This document shows, in pieces, positions 33,321 to 41,863 of a stretch of DNA of 64,000 bases. Below the pieces are notes generated by a model. It saw nothing but the letters and a program-made list of their open reading frames with translations, ran no database searches and was not told the origin of the DNA. Made by a program: the position numbers and the translations under genes. Origin of the DNA: an uncultured Alphaproteobacteria bacterium (GTDB taxonomy: Bacteria > Pseudomonadota > Alphaproteobacteria > Rhizobiales > Beijerinckiaceae); contig CALKHP010000060.1 of the NCBI GenBank assembly GCA_937988775.1, forward strand, positions 62,001 through 126,000. The letters are read 5' to 3'. Position 1 is the stretch's first letter. Each line of letters starts with the position of its first letter.

Positions 33321-33705
33321 CGCCTTCTCCTTGCATTGGCGGAACCCGGTGTTTTTGGCATGCCTCAAAAAATTCCCAAGGATCCCAGCCTTCGATATAT
33401 CGAACGGTCCGATCCCCGATTTCTCCCCTCCGGAATCGGGTCAGAAGTTCCTCCGTGGATGGTCTGCGAGGCGGAGGAATGGCGGCGAAAGCGGCTGCAA
33501 GGAAACGCCATTTCGCCGCGATATCGGGGTGATCGGCATCGAGTGCAGCGGCTGTGACGAGCAAGGTTTCGAGGCTCTTATACCAAGCGTCACCGACCGC
33601 CGACTGGCACTCGCCGGTCACGTCATCACGCAGATAGGTCGACCATTTGAGCGAGCGGAAGGCCTGCACGAGGTCGGCGAGATCGAGGGTTTTGTCGCTG
33701 ATCAT
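33313..33705 (-). CDS. Small paralogous protein of the element (copy B)
   Basis: A 130-residue tandem paralogue of copy A: DLADLVQAFRSLKW, DIAAKWRFLAAAFAAIPPPR, EELLTRFRRGEIGDRTVRYI and EGWDPWEFF. It overlaps copy A by eight bases and the metallophosphoesterase by four, so all are translated from one message. No catalytic motif is visible. Function unknown. Confidence 0.7.
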   Translation of the reverse strand: MISDKTLDLADLVQAFRSLKWSTYLRDDVTGECQSAVGDAWYKSLETLLVTAAALDADHPDIAAKWRFLAAAFAAIPPPRRPSTEELLTRFRRGEIGDRTVRYIEGWDPWEFFEACQKHRVPPMQGEGDD

Positions 33706-34487
33706 CGCTTCACCTCGATGACCATGGCCCGGTCAAAATCGGGGTTTTCCCACCCGTAGCCGTGCGGGTTGCACACGATCCGAGTGTCGCCGACACGGTA
33801 GTCCGTGGTGTGATGTACATGCCCATGCACCCACAAATCCGGCCGCCCTTTTTCGATGACGTCGCTCAGGTCAGACACGAAAGCCGGGTTCAAAGACGAC
33901 CCGATAAAACGTGGACCGACCGAGAGAGGGTGCGGGCCATGATGGGTGACGACGACGGTCGGCCCGTCGAACGGCTGCGCCAACTCGTGCTCGATGAAGG
34001 CCCTGGATTCGAGGTGCTGCGCTCGGGCCATGGTGGGCGTCCACCACTCATTTTTGAGCGTGATCATGTAGTGATCAGCAAGAAAAAGAGATGCCTCTTC
34101 CATTGCCGCCGCGATGTCGATATCGCGCCTCCGACCGGGGTTCGGATCGGCATCGAGGGCATAATCGGTCCACAGCGTAGCGCCGATAAACCGCACTCCG
34201 TCGATGATGACGGGTGTGTCGTGGAGCAGATGAACCGACGGAAATTTGATGGTCTCTTTGAAGCCATCGGCGATCGAGGTGGTGATGCCGCGATGATAAA
34301 ATTCGTGGTTCCCGGGCACGAAAATCACAGGCATATGCTGACCGATATGCTCGGACAGCCACCTGATCGAACGGGTCACCGGCCGATGGATATCACCCGC
34401 CAACACGGCGACATCGGCGTTCGGGATATCGAACGGATCGATGGTCTGATGCTCGAGATGGAGGTCGGAGAGGATCCACAGTTTCAT
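33702..34487 (-). CDS. Calcineurin-like metallophosphoesterase
   Basis: A 261-residue metallophosphoesterase. All five blocks are present in order: SDLHLE, AGDIH, GNHEFYH, VVTHHGPHP and VHGHVHHTTDY, so two metal ions should bind and the enzyme should hydrolyse a phosphoester (nucleotide, nucleic acid or phosphoprotein). No signal peptide, so cytoplasmic. It overlaps genes on both sides by four bases. Phage and plasmid examples often process nucleic acids or cyclic nucleotides; here the partner is unknown. Confidence 0.92.
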   Translation of the reverse strand: MKLWILSDLHLEHQTIDPFDIPNADVAVLAGDIHRPVTRSIRWLSEHIGQHMPVIFVPGNHEFYHRGITTSIADGFKETIKFPSVHLLHDTPVIIDGVRFIGATLWTDYALDADPNPGRRRDIDIAAAMEEASLFLADHYMITLKNEWWTPTMARAQHLESRAFIEHELAQPFDGPTVVVTHHGPHPLSVGPRFIGSSLNPAFVSDLSDVIEKGRPDLWVHGHVHHTTDYRVGDTRIVCNPHGYGWENPDFDRAMVIEVKR

Positions 34488-34837
34488 CGATCGTCTCCTT
34501 CGTGATCGGGGCATGCCGTGTGGATCCAAGGGCCGCCGGTCATGAGACGGCCTGGCTTCCCGCAATCTTCACAGATGCGGCCGGATTCTTCCTCGGCTGC
34601 TTCGATCAGAGCATGAATCTCGTCGGTTCCGCCGTAGCAATAGAACCTCAAAGTTCCGAATTTCTCTTTGACTTGAGCCACTTGGAACTCGTTCAGGTTG
34701 TCGCGCTCGACGATTTCGGAGATGTCGTCGACGAGTTTCGTGACGAGCTTTTCCCAGCCGTCATTGACCGACGGATACCCTCCGTGACGCATCCAACGAT
34801 GGGCGCGGACGAGGTCAGATTTCCAGTTGTTGCTCAC
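34484..34837 (-). CDS. Small protein with a C-terminal zinc-ribbon-like motif
   Basis: A 117-residue protein. The end carries ICEDCGKPGRLM then WIHTACPDHEGDD: a CxxC pair and a HxxC pair, likely a zinc-binding knuckle. The middle has VAQVKEKFGTLRFYCYGGTDEI, a pattern also seen in small phage-borne hypotheticals. It lies between the AAA+ protease and the metallophosphoesterase with four-base overlaps on each side. Function unknown. Confidence 0.7.
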   Translation of the reverse strand: MSNNWKSDLVRAHRWMRHGGYPSVNDGWEKLVTKLVDDISEIVERDNLNEFQVAQVKEKFGTLRFYCYGGTDEIHALIEAAEEESGRICEDCGKPGRLMTGGPWIHTACPDHEGDDR

Positions 34838-36933
34838 TTCACGCCCCCTTCAATGTCGATGTGTCCGCCGATTTCGAGGCCGGGGTCGGACATGATTTTC
34901 TGGAGTTCTTCGCCCTCGAGGACGCCGTGTTCGAGGAGTGCTTCGGCGAGCTTGAGAACGCGCTTTTTGTGTCGGCGGACCACAAGTTTTGCCATCCGGA
35001 AGGCCCTCTGAAGGGTCTCCTCGACGGCAATCTGCACGCGTTCGTCACGGCGATAGATGCCGAGGAAATCGGCATCGGTCTGGGGAACCATCGTCGAAAG
35101 TCGGGTTCCCAAGCCGAGGTGGATCTCGGCTCGCAGCGCAACGATCGTGGCGGCGTTGAGGTCAGTCGTCGGGTCGGTGGAACCGCCGCCATCCGTCCGC
35201 TCTCCGAGGATGACCTCCTCCGCCACAAGTCCGGCGAGGTGCTGCGCAACATCATGAATGACGTCGATTTTCCGGAGAAAAATCATGCTCCGACGCTTGA
35301 CTAGGGTCGCCCCGGCTTTGCCGCCGGTCCCCGGCATCACCGAAGCCGCCCCGATTTTCTCGACCTCGTGGCCGAATTCTTTGCTCACGACCGCATGACC
35401 GGCTTCGTGAATCGCGATCAGAAGCTGATCTTTGTCGTCGAGCGGATGCAACTCGGGCAGGCACGCGATCAGGTCGTCGATGATCATGGAACGGCGGGCA
35501 CGACGGGCGATCCGGCGGGCATCGCGGACAAGCTGCTCGATGTCCGCCCCGGATTTCCCGTCTGCTCGCAGAGCGACAGGCATCAAGTCATCACCGGCGA
35601 GATCATCGCGAAGATGATACCGAAGGATGCCAGCCCGGGCGGCCGCATCAGGAAGCTCAATTTTGATGTGACGATCCAGCCGACCGGCGCGCGTAACGGC
35701 CTCGTCGATCAACGTTGGGTTGTTGCATGCTCCGACGACAACCACGCCTTCACGGCTCACGGAACCGTCAAGACATTCGAGAAATGCGTTGACGACCTGC
35801 AACCAGTACGTGTCACCGCTGTTGTTCCCGGTTAAGCGATTTCGGTCGCCAACGCCGTCAACTTCGTCGATAAAAAGAATGCACGGGGCGGACTTGGTAG
35901 CCTCCTCGAATGCCGACCGCATGGCCTTCAGCATGTCTCCGAGATGGCCGCCCTTGTATGCCTGCCACTGAGCAAACGAGTGGGCAAAGACCGGCAAGTC
36001 GCAGGTTTTTCCGAGCGCTCTGGCATAGGTCGTCTTGCCGGTACCGGGAGGACCGGAGAGCAGAACACCGCGATCGACATCGCCCCACGAGATCTTTTTT
36101 GCCCTGTAGTCCGCGATGTCCTGAGCGAGTTCACGACCCCAATCCGCAGCCTCCCCGAGACCATGAAGGTCATCGAGCGATGGGGTGCGTTGCAGCTTGA
36201 GGTTGTTTTCCTTGGGGGGCTGCTCCTTAAGGATTTCCTTCACTTCTTTGTCGAGGTCATCCTTGATCCGATCCTGCCGATTTTCCCTATCAAGCCGCAG
36301 CCTCAGGATACCCGTCGCCCGGCGGACGGCGGATTCGAGGTCTCGACCGACCCAAAAAACTCGCTTGAAATCGTGCAGAACAAGCTCCTGGACGACGTCA
36401 AGCTGGTCCGATTTTGCTTGTTCGCCGGTGACGGCACGGATCGATTTCGCGATGTCCTGCCTCGACGGAAACGGGAAATTAACAACGCCGTCGAGCATGA
36501 TCGCGAGGTCTTCGGGAAGGTCGTCACGGCGTTCGACGACGAAAATCACGGCACGAGATTTCGCGATCGCCGCGATCATCCGATCGTTGACATCGCTGAA
36601 ATCTTCACCGCGCCCCGGAGAAAACTCTTTGAGAATGATGACTCTGCCCCGTTCAAGGGAGCAGTAGTCCGGGACATCGAGTTCGTTACCGCTATCGTCA
36701 TAGATACGCGGGGCCTGCACGAGAAAATCGCTCAACTCATCATGCAGAAGTGCGTGAACGGAAGCGGGCGCGAGCATGGCGATTGCACTGTGCTGACCGG
36801 CCAGAATCGCGGTCTGCGAAGCCAGAGATTTCTCGATCAGACAGCCGATCAGATGCGACCCGACGGACGATTTCCGACGCGCCAGATACTGTGCCGACAG
36901 CTTGTATTTTGTGGACGAAGTCTTGAGAGCCAC
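34834..36933 (-). CDS. Soluble FtsH-like AAA+ zinc metalloprotease
   Basis: A 699-residue protein. Residues 1-250 are a unique N-terminal region with no membrane segment; the AAA+ module spans about 255-480 with Walker A GPPGTGKT (294-301), Walker B ILFIDE (352-357) and second-region-of-homology arginines in TRAGRLDRH (415, 418). A peptidase M41 domain follows: HEAGH at 509-513 (zinc site) and third ligand Asp591 in TTDLNAAT. True FtsH has two N-terminal membrane helices; their absence suggests a cytosolic unfoldase-protease. It overlaps the zinc-ribbon gene by four bases. The start is GTG 36933 with a weak site. Comparable M41 proteins occur on some rhizobial plasmids and phages. Substrate unknown. 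Confidence 0.88.
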   Translation of the reverse strand: MALKTSSTKYKLSAQYLARRKSSVGSHLIGCLIEKSLASQTAILAGQHSAIAMLAPASVHALLHDELSDFLVQAPRIYDDSGNELDVPDYCSLERGRVIILKEFSPGRGEDFSDVNDRMIAAIAKSRAVIFVVERRDDLPEDLAIMLDGVVNFPFPSRQDIAKSIRAVTGEQAKSDQLDVVQELVLHDFKRVFWVGRDLESAVRRATGILRLRLDRENRQDRIKDDLDKEVKEILKEQPPKENNLKLQRTPSLDDLHGLGEAADWGRELAQDIADYRAKKISWGDVDRGVLLSGPPGTGKTTYARALGKTCDLPVFAHSFAQWQAYKGGHLGDMLKAMRSAFEEATKSAPCILFIDEVDGVGDRNRLTGNNSGDTYWLQVVNAFLECLDGSVSREGVVVVGACNNPTLIDEAVTRAGRLDRHIKIELPDAAARAGILRYHLRDDLAGDDLMPVALRADGKSGADIEQLVRDARRIARRARRSMIIDDLIACLPELHPLDDKDQLLIAIHEAGHAVVSKEFGHEVEKIGAASVMPGTGGKAGATLVKRRSMIFLRKIDVIHDVAQHLAGLVAEEVILGERTDGGGSTDPTTDLNAATIVALRAEIHLGLGTRLSTMVPQTDADFLGIYRRDERVQIAVEETLQRAFRMAKLVVRRHKKRVLKLAEALLEHGVLEGEELQKIMSDPGLEIGGHIDIEGGVK

Positions 36934-37027
36934 GGGAAAATTCCAGTCCTGCTTGTGACAGCAGGGCGGATTCCCTGCGGTCAGTGCGCGTGCGCGGAGG
37001 TGTCGCGTATGCGGCGTATGAGGGTCG

Positions 37028-37372
37028 TCATTTGAGGTCCTCGATGGAGATTGGGGGCGTGTGTACGAGGCGTTTTCCGAGGCGGTACCACCGGCTTAAA
37101 GTCCGGGCGACGCCGAGTTCGGTGTTGATGAGACAGAGACCAGAGGTCACGCCGAGGCCGTAGATCGAACGATCCGGATGTCCGTAAATCTCACCCTCGA
37201 GGACCGTCTTAGGCCTGGTACCAAACTCCCATTTGTCGATAATAGGGGCTCCCTGATCTCGAAGGTCGTCGGCGGTCGGCATGCCATGCTCGAGGACATG
37301 CCGAAGGGCTGCGGCGAGCCCCTCGAGCCGATCGATTTCATTTTTGATGGATTTGTCATCAGCGGCGATCAT
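37028..37372 (-). CDS. DUF6634-like small protein (copy 1)
   Basis: A 114-residue protein with an N-terminal helix (KNEIDRLEGLAAALRHVLEHG) and a C-terminal domain (APIIDKWEFG; EGEIYGHPD; GVTSGLCLINTELGVARTLS; RWYRLGKR). The C-terminal pattern is shared with two neighbours and resembles the DUF6634 family found on alphaproteobacterial plasmids and islands. Function unknown. It overlaps copy 2 by 14 bases. Confidence 0.7.
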   Translation of the reverse strand: MIAADDKSIKNEIDRLEGLAAALRHVLEHGMPTADDLRDQGAPIIDKWEFGTRPKTVLEGEIYGHPDRSIYGLGVTSGLCLINTELGVARTLSRWYRLGKRLVHTPPISIEDLK

Positions 37373-37673
37373 TGCGTCCTCCCAGACGGTACCAACGGCT
37401 CAAAGTCCGGGCGACTCCCATGGTGCTGTCGATCAAATAAAGGTCCGACGTCACGCCGATTCCGCGCGGGCTGATGCCGAGATGGGGGTGACTGTAGATG
37501 CGGCCGGTGAGTGCCCGGCGGGGCATGTCGATGATCGACCAGTCGTCAATCACCGGCGACCCGTTCAAGCTGGCGGCGGTCGGCATGCCGTTCTCGAGCA
37601 CCTCGCGCAATGCGACGACGAGACCAGACAGCCGGTCGATTTCCTCTTTGAGATCAGTGCGGCTAAGCATCAT
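37359..37673 (-). CDS. DUF6634-like small protein (copy 2)
   Basis: A 104-residue paralogue: LKEEIDRLSGLVVALREVLENGMP, SPVIDDWSIIDMP, TGRIYSHPHLG, GVTSDLYLIDSTMGVARTL and SRWYRLGGR. Highly similar to copy 1 in both halves, so a recent tandem duplication is likely. It overlaps copies 1 and 3 by 14 and 11 bases. The Met at 37673 follows a short polar tail of copy 3. Confidence 0.7.
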   Translation of the reverse strand: MMLSRTDLKEEIDRLSGLVVALREVLENGMPTAASLNGSPVIDDWSIIDMPRRALTGRIYSHPHLGISPRGIGVTSDLYLIDSTMGVARTLSRWYRLGGRNDRR

Positions 37674-38013
37674 GGCTACCCCCGATCTCGATAGCGAGGG
37701 GAGCCTGGCGGCCGAGGCGATAGACCCCGCCGAGTGTGGCCATATGGCTCAAATCTGGGGCGATGCCGGTGATGAATGGAGCCAGAATCTCGTCTCCGCA
37801 CCGGCCGACGAGATAGTGGTCATCACTGATCGACCACAAATCGATCAGGGGCGCGGCGGCGACATCTGCGGGGGCCACAGGACCGGCGTACAGATCGTAG
37901 CAAGTGATGCAGATATCGATACGTCGCGTCTCGTCGATGTCGTGCAGACGCTGAGTGAGATGATGACTGCTGAGATCTCGATGGAGACCCCCAGCATGGG
38001 GATGATCGGACAC
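37663..38013 (-). CDS. DUF6634-like small protein (copy 3, divergent)
   Basis: A 116-residue protein, the most divergent of three: APLIDLWSISDDHYLVGRCG, APFITGIAPDLSHMATLGGVYRLGRQ. The ID-W start, V-G/E-G-R turn and the terminal YRLG are kept, but the ARTLSRWYRLG box has changed to MATLGGVYRLG and two extra cysteines (ICITCYDLY) precede the domain. It is first in the operon, 40 bases from the palindrome at 38053. Confidence 0.6.
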   Translation of the reverse strand: MSDHPHAGGLHRDLSSHHLTQRLHDIDETRRIDICITCYDLYAGPVAPADVAAAPLIDLWSISDDHYLVGRCGDEILAPFITGIAPDLSHMATLGGVYRLGRQAPLAIEIGGSHDA

Positions 38014-38052
38014 AGTGAACTCCTATACGCGCCCCGCTCTTGATTAAGCGGG

Positions 38053-38070
38053 CGTTTGACGTGTCAAACG
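38053..38070. promoter_or_regulatory. Palindromic operator before the minus-strand element operon
   Basis: CGTTTGAC-GT-GTCAAACG: perfect 8-bp arms with a 2-base centre, 39 bases upstream of the first gene (38013, minus strand). A near-identical palindrome lies at 41015-41034 before the plus-strand genes, so one regulator probably controls both transcription units. Confidence 0.6.
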
Positions 38071-38167
38071 GTGCGTATACGGGTGCTCTTCACTGTCGTG
38101 TCTCCTGATCGATGGCGACTGATACCGGGATCTTGGGGCGGCGTCAAAAGCCTTCCCAGAGGAATGG

Positions 38168-40255
38168 TTAACTCGGGATCAAGCCTTCCTCCCAAATTTT
38201 CGCCTTCACAGCCGACGGGGCCTTATCCATGATGATTTCACAGGCCTTTTTGGTCGCGTAATCGATGCTTCCTTGGAGGTTTTCGAAGCGCCCGTTAGCC
38301 AAGGCGGTGGCGAGGTTAGAGCATGGTGTTGTCGCCGGTTCTCTGTACGGATTTGCAGCGGAGAAGAGCTTCAACGCGCGGACATACTGCCCATCGAACT
38401 CCTGATCCAAACGCGTCAGGAACGGGAATTTCTGTGGCATCTCATTGATAAATCGATCGAAAACAAAAAGCGTGATGCAGGCATCATAGAATGCCCGGCA
38501 TTCCTCGCGGGCCTCATCGCAGAGCATGAAACGGAGGTTCGGCGGGACCTCATCGGGTGTGGACGGAGTCACCGGCGGAAGTTTCTGTGTCCGTTTCCCG
38601 GGAAGGGTGGTGACCCGGGTCCCGGTCACTTCACCGGCGATCTGGACCACGACTTTTTCGATGTCCTTATTCGCCGCGATGATCGCGATGTCGCTTTCTG
38701 TGACAGCATAAGAGCCGATCACATAGCGCTCCCATGAGTGAGCGACGACGTCGCGATACAGGATCACGACCGGAATCTTGGTCTCGCCGGTGAACTGCAT
38801 CTCTCTGATCGGCTTGGCTACCCAATCTTCGACGGACAGGGTCGGACAGTCATCCCGGGCGACGACGAGCAACTCATCGCGCTCGGCGATCTGAATCTGG
38901 TTGGTGTCCGTCTGAACGGATGGAATGACGACGGCTTGCTGCGTGATCGTCACCGGCTTCTTATCACGCCGCCGGCGGCTCGGTCCGTCGGTCGATGTCG
39001 AGTCCTTATAGCGATGGTACCGGGCCTTTTGGGCATCACGAATGCGGTTTCTGGAAAGACGAACACGCAGAGTGATTAGGTCCGGGTCGGCGGTCTCTTC
39101 GGTGATGAAATCCCATGCGGCGGTATCTGCTCCGCGGGACGCGATGGCATCGAGAAGACGTTGTCCGCGAAGGCGGGTGGCATAGCCGTCGGACACCGGC
39201 TCATCGGACAGAGCCTCGGCGATAGCGATGAGCCATGCTTCGAAATATCCTTCGTCATAGGCTTTGAACTGGTTGGTGCTGACGGCGGCCGCCTTGAGCC
39301 AGATGCTCTGGTTGACCCGGTATTTGGGGTCATCGACGCCTCCAACACGGGCCATGAAATCCTTCGAAACGCCGATGCGGCGGACGTGGTGTCGGGAAGG
39401 CGGGTTCTTCCGAAGCGTCAAACGGAAGGATTCAATGGGGGCGCCTTTGGATGCCGCTTTCACGGGGACGAGATCGACGACATCGAAGCCGTTGACATGC
39501 TCGAGGTCTTCTACGGCTGGCTCAATGGCACGCTCTCTCAGATGGCCGACATGAAGAGGTCCGCCGTCGTCGTATCCGAGGATATGAGCCAGCCATCCTG
39601 TGGGGAGATCGATCGTGTGGACGTTGTCGGTCTCAGATTTAGGATCGTATTTGACCATCGACATCATAGCCGCGATCTGGCGGTAGAGTCGGATGCCGAC
39701 GCCGTTCCGAGATTTCATACGCCCAAGGGCAGCCAGCTCGAGGTAGGCATATCTCGGCTGTGATGACATCAGAGCCCGGATCGGCGGGGCAAGCATGAAC
39801 TCGATGTCGTCGATGTCGCCGTCACGGCTGCTCCATCCGACAAGCAGCGGGACGTCCTCGTAGTAGCGGCCGCCTGGCGCGCCGTAGGAAACCGTCGTCG
39901 AACGAAGGCGGGTGAGTGAATCCCGGATCAATGACCGGCGGGCATTCTGTCCAAGGAATCGGATGGCATGGGCCATGGGAACCGTGAAGCTGGCCTTCTC
40001 CATGGACGGATCTTGATCGTATGCGGCAGAGACGAGGAGTTCGTGGAGAGCGACGTCGTTCGACGTGAGAGCGTCGTCACCCTTGACATGGATCGTCTCT
40101 AGCATCTCGACCGGGCGAGGGCTTTCAGGAGAGATGACCTCGAAGCTCTTCTTGGAACCGAGGGCGGCCGTGAGATCACCGCGAGTAGACGGACGGAATA
40201 GGCCATCCTCTGTCCGTCCCGGCCCTTCTCTCCTCATCTGTCTCAATGCCGCCAT
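38168..40255 (-). CDS. Rep_3-type replication initiator
   Basis: A 695-residue protein resembling RepB/Rep_3 plasmid initiators, far longer than the usual 250-450. The double winged-helix region is seen at about 90-260: FLGQNARRSLIRDSLTRLRS, PRYAYLELAALGRMKSRNGV, GIRLYRQIAAMM, LPTGWLAHILGYDDGG. A basic linker (RRRRDKK) and a large C-terminal domain with no family I know follow. ATG 40255 is chosen since GGGGAG lies eight bases before it; a GTG at 40264 is also in frame. Iterons lie directly upstream, one covering the start codon, as expected for a self-regulating iteron initiator. The gene is upstream of and co-directional with the element operon. Confidence 0.72.
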   Translation of the reverse strand: MAALRQMRREGPGRTEDGLFRPSTRGDLTAALGSKKSFEVISPESPRPVEMLETIHVKGDDALTSNDVALHELLVSAAYDQDPSMEKASFTVPMAHAIRFLGQNARRSLIRDSLTRLRSTTVSYGAPGGRYYEDVPLLVGWSSRDGDIDDIEFMLAPPIRALMSSQPRYAYLELAALGRMKSRNGVGIRLYRQIAAMMSMVKYDPKSETDNVHTIDLPTGWLAHILGYDDGGPLHVGHLRERAIEPAVEDLEHVNGFDVVDLVPVKAASKGAPIESFRLTLRKNPPSRHHVRRIGVSKDFMARVGGVDDPKYRVNQSIWLKAAAVSTNQFKAYDEGYFEAWLIAIAEALSDEPVSDGYATRLRGQRLLDAIASRGADTAAWDFITEETADPDLITLRVRLSRNRIRDAQKARYHRYKDSTSTDGPSRRRRDKKPVTITQQAVVIPSVQTDTNQIQIAERDELLVVARDDCPTLSVEDWVAKPIREMQFTGETKIPVVILYRDVVAHSWERYVIGSYAVTESDIAIIAANKDIEKVVVQIAGEVTGTRVTTLPGKRTQKLPPVTPSTPDEVPPNLRFMLCDEAREECRAFYDACITLFVFDRFINEMPQKFPFLTRLDQEFDGQYVRALKLFSAANPYREPATTPCSNLATALANGRFENLQGSIDYATKKACEIIMDKAPSAVKAKIWEEGLIPS

Positions 40256-40583
40256 TTCGTCCACTCCCCTTAAAACTCTGGACAGAATGCCTTCACTCCA
40301 TTTCGTCCGGCAAAACTCAACCCATGGACTAAATGAAAATGCATTTCGTCCGTCGGCGCAAGCTTTCTGGAAGAAATAAATCGATCCTTACTTTCATATG
40401 CACAAAGATAGTTGGCTGGTTCCGAATGTAGGCGAACAAGATACCATCCGCTGTCAACAAAATACTTTGTAATCGGCATTTCGTCCGCCAAACACAAATG
40501 TCTGAACGAAATGAATATGGCTTGGTTTTGGCGGACGAAATGGTTTCGGATGGTTCGTAACTTGGGTTTTGGCGGACGAAATG
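40253..40583. repeat. Iterons: candidate replication origin
   Basis: A 19-bp repeat GGTTTTGGCGGACGAAATG occurs exactly at 40524-40542 and 40565-40583, 41 bases apart. Inverted or partial copies of its core (TTTTGSCGGACGAAATG) lie at 40477-40493 (17 bases, one or two mismatches), 40299-40315, 40342-40352 and 40253-40262; GAACGAAATG at 40504-40513 is a weaker direct copy. AT-rich stretches lie between and beside them. This array directly upstream of a Rep_3-type gene is the classic layout of an iteron-controlled origin. The last copy overlaps the rep start codon. Confidence 0.75.
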
Positions 40584-41089
40584 AAAGTTGACAAGCCTAT
40601 GTAGAATCAGGGTTTTCTGTGTTTTATGACAACAATTACGGCCCTGATTCAAGATACAAGCTAACGCCCTTCGTCCCTTCGGTCCTTCGGTTGTTCCCGC
40701 GTCTCGATCTGAACTGTCCGCCGGTGGCGTGGTAAAACACCCTTCCCGGATTAAGACCTTTTGGTCTTTACCGATTATCACCTCGCGGGGCTCGGCGAGT
40801 GACGGGGGGACATAACGGTCGGGAGCTTCGCTCGGATAGGACTGTGGGTGGTACGGGAGATATAGCGGTCCCCCGTAGGGTGTCCTCAGCCTCCGGCGGC
40901 CCGGTTGTACATTTTTCGCGAGATATGTACACCGCGCCCCCCGGCACAACCCACGGGCCTTATCCAGACAAATCCTTCCACGGACCGAAGCGTCACCGGC
41001 GGCAAATTTATTTCATGTTTGACACATCAAACATATTGCACCGTTATCCGCCGGTGATCATGCTCTTTCTATAGACATGGGAGGACACG
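40584..41089. promoter_or_regulatory. Regulatory region between rep and plus-strand genes
   Basis: No gene is visible. Inverted repeats are: AAGACC-TTTT-GGTCTT (40753-40768), TGTACAT-N12-ATGTACA (40906-40931) and the operator-like ATGTTTGA-CACA-TCAAACAT (41015-41034). The last lies 55 bases before the next start and shares TTTGAC/TCAAA with the site at 38053. AT content rises near 41010-41060, where a promoter is likely. Confidence 0.5.
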
Positions 41090-41458
41090 ATGAAACCGAC
41101 GCTGGAACAGCTTTACGAGGCACTCAAAGCACGCACCCAACCGGGCGTACGTGACATGCCGACAGAGGACCGTCAGACGTACATGCGAGATGCGCAACGG
41201 CGTTCCCGTGAGCGCCAGCGTCAGTCGGCCGCCGAAGGCACCCCAGAGCCCACGGCAAGCGCCGTCAGGCAGGCTCTCTCAGACGCCGCGATGATCATCC
41301 TGGCCACGGGTGCACCGGGTTCCATCGAGATCCAGCGTCTCTTGGGACTCGCTTTCCCGGGACGACCCGGTGTCCCTATGACAGTCGCGTCCAAGGCCCG
41401 TACCGGGCGCCTCCGTCCTCGCATGCTCACGCCAGACCGCCTGCGCCCCGCCGAATAA
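41090..41458 (+). CDS. Small hypothetical protein of the element
   Basis: A 122-residue basic, Arg-rich protein with a low-complexity middle (RRSRERQRQSAAEGTPEP). It may bind DNA but shows no helix-turn-helix that I can place. ATG 41090 follows a GGGAGGAC site. It is downstream of the shared palindrome. Function unknown. Confidence 0.55.
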   Translation: MKPTLEQLYEALKARTQPGVRDMPTEDRQTYMRDAQRRSRERQRQSAAEGTPEPTASAVRQALSDAAMIILATGAPGSIEIQRLLGLAFPGRPGVPMTVASKARTGRLRPRMLTPDRLRPAE

Positions 41459-41542
41459 AATTCCCACCGGCGGAATCTCTCTCGCGTCATCATGTGTCAT
41501 CGTCTCTGAGTGACGATCTCTGAGTGACGGAAGGATGAGGCA

Positions 41543-41863
41543 ATGGGGGGCAGGCCGACGACGACGGGGACAGCAGCGCAGCGGGCTAGACAGGCTCGCT
41601 ACCGTGCTCGGCTGGACGCTGGCATGATCCCCGAAGCGGACGATCTCGACCGGGCACTGCTACAGTCCCTGCACGCCTATGCTGCGGTCGTCTCTCGCGG
41701 CCGCGGTACCGCCGAAGACGTCATCAGGATGAGCGGTATCATGCGCGATGCCCTCGGTCGCCTCGATGCAGACGGCTACGACCGGGCCCAGGCGAAAACC
41801 CGGCTTGTCCGTAGGCTGGGAAACCCCATGTTAAGCAGACGATATCGTGCCGTAGATAAATGA
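41543..41863 (+). CDS. Small hypothetical protein, possibly truncated
   Basis: A 106-residue protein beginning GGRPTTTGTAAQRARQARYRAR, an Arg/Ala-rich opening typical of small plasmid-borne DNA-binding proteins, then a helical middle. The last 20 residues (TRLVRRLGNPMLSRRYRAVDK) differ in character and may be read-through beyond a deletion point, as recognisable element genes stop here. ATG 41543 has a GGAAGGATG context. Confidence 0.5.
   Translation: MGGRPTTTGTAAQRARQARYRARLDAGMIPEADDLDRALLQSLHAYAAVVSRGRGTAEDVIRMSGIMRDALGRLDADGYDRAQAKTRLVRRLGNPMLSRRYRAVDK

Noticed and set aside
40253..40583. CRISPR array
   Set aside because: Repeats are irregularly spaced, in both orientations and next to a Rep gene, as expected for iterons; there are no cas genes in the window.
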